Source of the DNA: Actinoplanes philippinensis
GTDB taxonomy: Bacteria; Actinomycetota; Actinomycetes; Mycobacteriales; Micromonosporaceae
NCBI RefSeq assembly: GCF_900113015.1
Contig: NZ_FONV01000007.1
Coordinates: 1-64,000 of the forward strand
Reading direction: 5' to 3'
Length of the DNA stretch: 64,000 bases
In this document: positions 61,760 to 64,000 of the stretch, piece by piece
Position numbering within the stretch: position 1 is the first letter of the stretch
How the letters are laid out: every line of letters starts with the position of its first letter
Made by a program: the position numbers and the translations under genes
The notes under the pieces: generated by a model
Database searches by the model: none
What the model was told of the DNA's origin: nothing
The model's input: the letters and a program-made list of their open reading frames with translations, nothing else

Positions 61760-62202
61760 CCGCCACGACGACGACGGCGGTGCGCTGGGCCCACGTCGGC
61801 CTCAACTGCCGGGACCAGCGCGCCACCGAGCGCTTCTACTCCGACGTGTTCGGTTTCGAGCGGTCCCGGGTGGTCAGCGCGGGCGGCGCCGAGGTGGTGT
61901 TCCTGCGGCAGGGCGACGTGCACCTGGAGCTGTTCGACGCGGCCCGGGAGACCCCGGAGACCTTCGGCGCCGACGGGCCGCCGCATCCCGGCGTGGTCCG
62001 GCACCTGGCCTTCCAGGTCGACGACCTGGACGGCTTCCTGGCCCGGGCGCCCGGCGGGCTGGAGGTCTCGCTCGGGCCACTGGCCTTCGACGAGTTCATC
62101 CCCGGCTGGCGCACCGTGTGGGTGAAGGACCCGGACGGTGTGATCGTCGAGATCAGCCAGGGCTACACCGACCAGGAGAACGCCGCGCCGAATTCCTCAT
62201 GA
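61756..62202 (+). CDS. VOC-superfamily (glyoxalase-like) protein
   Basis: 148 residues from ATG at 61756, ATGA-coupled. Paired beta-alpha-beta-beta-beta modules typical of the vicinal oxygen chelate fold: WAHVGLNCRDQRATERFYSDVFGFE, FLRQGDVHLELF, VRHLAFQVDDLDGFL and VWVKDPDGVIVEISQ. The metal-ligand pattern (His13, Glu near 53, His about 81, Glu about 134) is complete. It is the last gene of the operon. It could be an isomerase, dioxygenase or lyase. Confidence 0.82.
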   Translation: MTATTTTAVRWAHVGLNCRDQRATERFYSDVFGFERSRVVSAGGAEVVFLRQGDVHLELFDAARETPETFGADGPPHPGVVRHLAFQVDDLDGFLARAPGGLEVSLGPLAFDEFIPGWRTVWVKDPDGVIVEISQGYTDQENAAPNSS

Positions 62203-62270
62203 CGAAATCCTCATGACGCGACGGCGCCGCCCGATGACACCGAGGACCGGTTCCAGGGCGAAGGAGCGAC

Positions 62271-63728
62271 GTGACGCAGCTGCCGCCCGCCCGTCCCTTC
62301 CTCGGGGCACGCCCGACCACCGACGCCGTGCCGCCGCTGCTCGGCGTGCCGGTCCTGTTCGCCGCGATCTTCGGGCTCGCCGTGTGGGGCCGCCGGCACG
62401 GCGCCGTCCTCGGCGAGCCGGCGCTGCTGGCGACGCTCGTCGTGCTGTTCGCCGCCAGCGGCAGCGAACGGTACCAGCGGCTGCTGGGCGGCGGGCACCT
62501 GCACAACCGGGTGGTGCTGCGGCTGGTGCACGCCACCGTGCTGATCGGCGTGGTGCTGCTCGCGGCGGGCTGGGGATTCCTGCTGCCCGCCGCCGTCGTC
62601 CTGATCGGCGTCCTGCACATCGGCTGGTCCGGGTCGCAGACGTGGAAACCGGCGGCCGCGGTGACCGCCGCGGTGACCATCGCCATGGAGGTCGCCGTGC
62701 AGTGCGGCGCGCCGTCGGTGGTGCCGCCCGCCCACTCGCACCTCGCCGCCGTCATCAGCCTGCTGCTGGCCGGGTTCGGGCTGAGCAACCTGGGGCTGGC
62801 CGCCGCCCGCGCCGAGGAGGCCACCCGCACCCTGCAGCGCGCCGAGGAACGCTTCCGTGCCCTGGTGCAGGACTCCTCCGACGTGGTGGCGGTGATCGAC
62901 GCCGTTGGCCGGATCACCGACGTCAGCGCCGCCGTACGGCACGTCAGCGGCTGGGACCCGGAGGACCTGCTGCACACCGGGTACCCCGACATGTTCCACC
63001 CCGGGGACCGGCCGGCGGCCCGTGCGGCGCTGGCCCGGCTCGTCGAGGACGGCGCGGACAGCCAGGCCCGGCTGGAGCTGCGGGCCGCACACCGGGACGG
63101 CACCTGGCACTGGCACGACGTCACGCTGCGCAACGCGCTGGACCATCCGGCCGTCGGCGGCATCGTGTCGCACCAGCGCGACATCAGTGACCGGCGCGCC
63201 CAGCAGGACCGGCTCGCCCACGCCGCGGCGCACGACCCGCTGACCGGCCTGCCCAACCGCGCCGAGGTGCTGCGGGTGCTGGAGGCAGCGCTGGCCGTGG
63301 CGGACGGCGCCGCGCCGGTGGCGCTGTTCTTCATCGACCTGGACGGGTTCAAGGCGGTCAACGACGGCTACGGCCACGCCGCCGGGGACGCGCTGCTGGT
63401 GGCCGCCGGGGAACGGCTGCGGGCCGGGCTGCGCGCCGAGGACCTGCTGGGTCGGCTCGGCGGCGACGAGTTCGCGGCGGTGCTGACCGGCATCACCGAT
63501 CCGGCCGACGTCCACGAGCGGGCGCGGCGGCTGATGGCGGACATGGCGCTGCCGTTCGACCTGCCGGAACACACGGTACGCATCGGCGCGAGCATCGGCG
63601 TCGCCGTCGGCGGGCCCGGCACCGGCGCCGACGATCTGGTGGCGGCCGCCGACACGGGCATGTACGAGGTGAAGGGCCGGCACCGGGCCCAGCGGGCGCA
63701 CCCGGTTCCGGCGGCGCGCTCCGGCTGA
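62271..63728 (+). CDS. PAS-GGDEF diguanylate cyclase
   Basis: 485 residues from GTG at 62271 behind AAGGAG. Five to six N-terminal helices (about 20-175), a PAS domain (about 190-310, RFRALVQDSSDVVAVID, SHQRDISDRRAQQD) and a GGDEF domain with intact active site LGGDEFAA. An inhibitory RxxD site (RAED) lies five residues upstream, implying product feedback. It synthesises cyclic di-GMP. It may be a separate transcript from the upstream operon (68 bp gap). Convergent with an EAL gene. Confidence 0.9.
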   Translation: MTQLPPARPFLGARPTTDAVPPLLGVPVLFAAIFGLAVWGRRHGAVLGEPALLATLVVLFAASGSERYQRLLGGGHLHNRVVLRLVHATVLIGVVLLAAGWGFLLPAAVVLIGVLHIGWSGSQTWKPAAAVTAAVTIAMEVAVQCGAPSVVPPAHSHLAAVISLLLAGFGLSNLGLAAARAEEATRTLQRAEERFRALVQDSSDVVAVIDAVGRITDVSAAVRHVSGWDPEDLLHTGYPDMFHPGDRPAARAALARLVEDGADSQARLELRAAHRDGTWHWHDVTLRNALDHPAVGGIVSHQRDISDRRAQQDRLAHAAAHDPLTGLPNRAEVLRVLEAALAVADGAAPVALFFIDLDGFKAVNDGYGHAAGDALLVAAGERLRAGLRAEDLLGRLGGDEFAAVLTGITDPADVHERARRLMADMALPFDLPEHTVRIGASIGVAVGGPGTGADDLVAAADTGMYEVKGRHRAQRAHPVPAARSG

Positions 63729-63796
63729 GAGGTGGGACGGCCCGCCCGCCTCAGGTGTGCCGGGGCGCACGACGGCCGTACCTCCGCGGGGTCTTC

Positions 63797-64000
63797 TCAG
63801 GCCGCGACCCGGCTGTCGCGGTGAGCGGGCCGGTAGACGGTGATCCCCTCGGCCGCCATCGGGCGGGCGTAGTGATAGCCCTGCGCATACCGGTAGCCGA
63901 GGCGGTGCAGCTCAGCGGCCTGTTCGGCGGTCTCCACACCCTCGGCGACCGCCCGCAGCCGCATGCCGTCGCAGATGGTGAGCAGCGCCGCCACGATGAC
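63797..64000 (-). CDS. EAL-domain cyclic di-GMP phosphodiesterase, C-terminal part
   Basis: Only the last 67 codons lie in the window; the frame runs off the right edge. RAVAEGVETAEQAAELHRLGYRYAQGYHYARPM is the characteristic end of an EAL phosphodiesterase domain, including the catalytic Glu in AEGVE. The full protein, possibly with a GGDEF domain, is outside the window. With the convergent diguanylate cyclase it suggests local control of cyclic di-GMP. Confidence 0.85.
   Translation of the reverse strand, partial: VIVAALLTICDGMRLRAVAEGVETAEQAAELHRLGYRYAQGYHYARPMAAEGITVYRPAHRDSRVAA

Overview
This 64 kb window is high-GC DNA with strong G/C preference at third codon positions and many GTG starts. 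An F420-type PPOX oxidoreductase, an Acg-type nitroreductase, a tyrosinase with its MelC1 chaperone, cytochrome bd with CydDC, DUF6230/DUF6114 proteins and secreted pectin-degrading enzymes together point to a filamentous soil actinobacterium. Micromonosporaceae (for example Actinoplanes) is my best guess, but this is inference. I see no rRNA, tRNA, CRISPR array, insertion sequence or phage gene, so it looks like a chromosomal segment.

Layout. 0.1-1.1 kb: membrane-anchored ricin-type lectin. 1.1-1.8 kb: about 87 copies of an 8-bp tandem repeat. 2.3-6.1 kb: uncharacterised cluster (GT4 glycosyltransferase, methyltransferase, terpenoid-cyclase-like toroid protein, second methyltransferase). 6.3-10.8 kb: F420 oxidoreductase and a xylFGH-type sugar ABC transporter with a terminator, an intercistronic hairpin, a putative operator and a frameshifted ATPase start. 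11.1-15.0 kb: nitroreductase, DUF2000, AraC regulator, lactate permease. 15.2-19.4 kb: reductase and a two-gene molybdenum hydroxylase. 19.6-26.5 kb: cydABDC behind a DosR/DevR-like box, with repeat-expanded linkers in CydD and CydC. 26.4-31.2 kb: histidine kinase, DUF6230/DUF6114 pair, DUF2277. 31.4-34.5 kb: small secreted protein, pectinesterase, pectate lyase. 34.5-43.5 kb: ribosomal-protection GTPase, tyrosinase/MelC1 and an orphan MelC1 paralogue, MurJ, CPBP protease, NarL-type two-component system. 43.7-53.4 kb: coupled operon (LPxTG protein, lipoprotein, M48 protease), then DUF1996, DUF305-like, a serine-hydrolase homologue lacking its catalytic residues, and DUF4239. 53.4-62.2 kb: nine-gene operon, most genes joined by 4-bp stop/start overlaps: glycogen debranching enzyme, AGE epimerase, two DJ-1/PfpI proteins, a ThDP enzyme, three NTF2/SnoaL-like proteins and a VOC protein. 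62.3-64 kb: GGDEF diguanylate cyclase and the C-terminus of an EAL protein.

The nine-gene operon is the best candidate for an undescribed system. Its content suggests chemistry on an alpha-glucan- or sugar-derived carbonyl compound, but no product can be assigned from sequence. A second theme is repeated growth of tandem repeats (8, 15, 21, 27, 30, 42 and 45 bp), in-frame within linkers or loops when genic.
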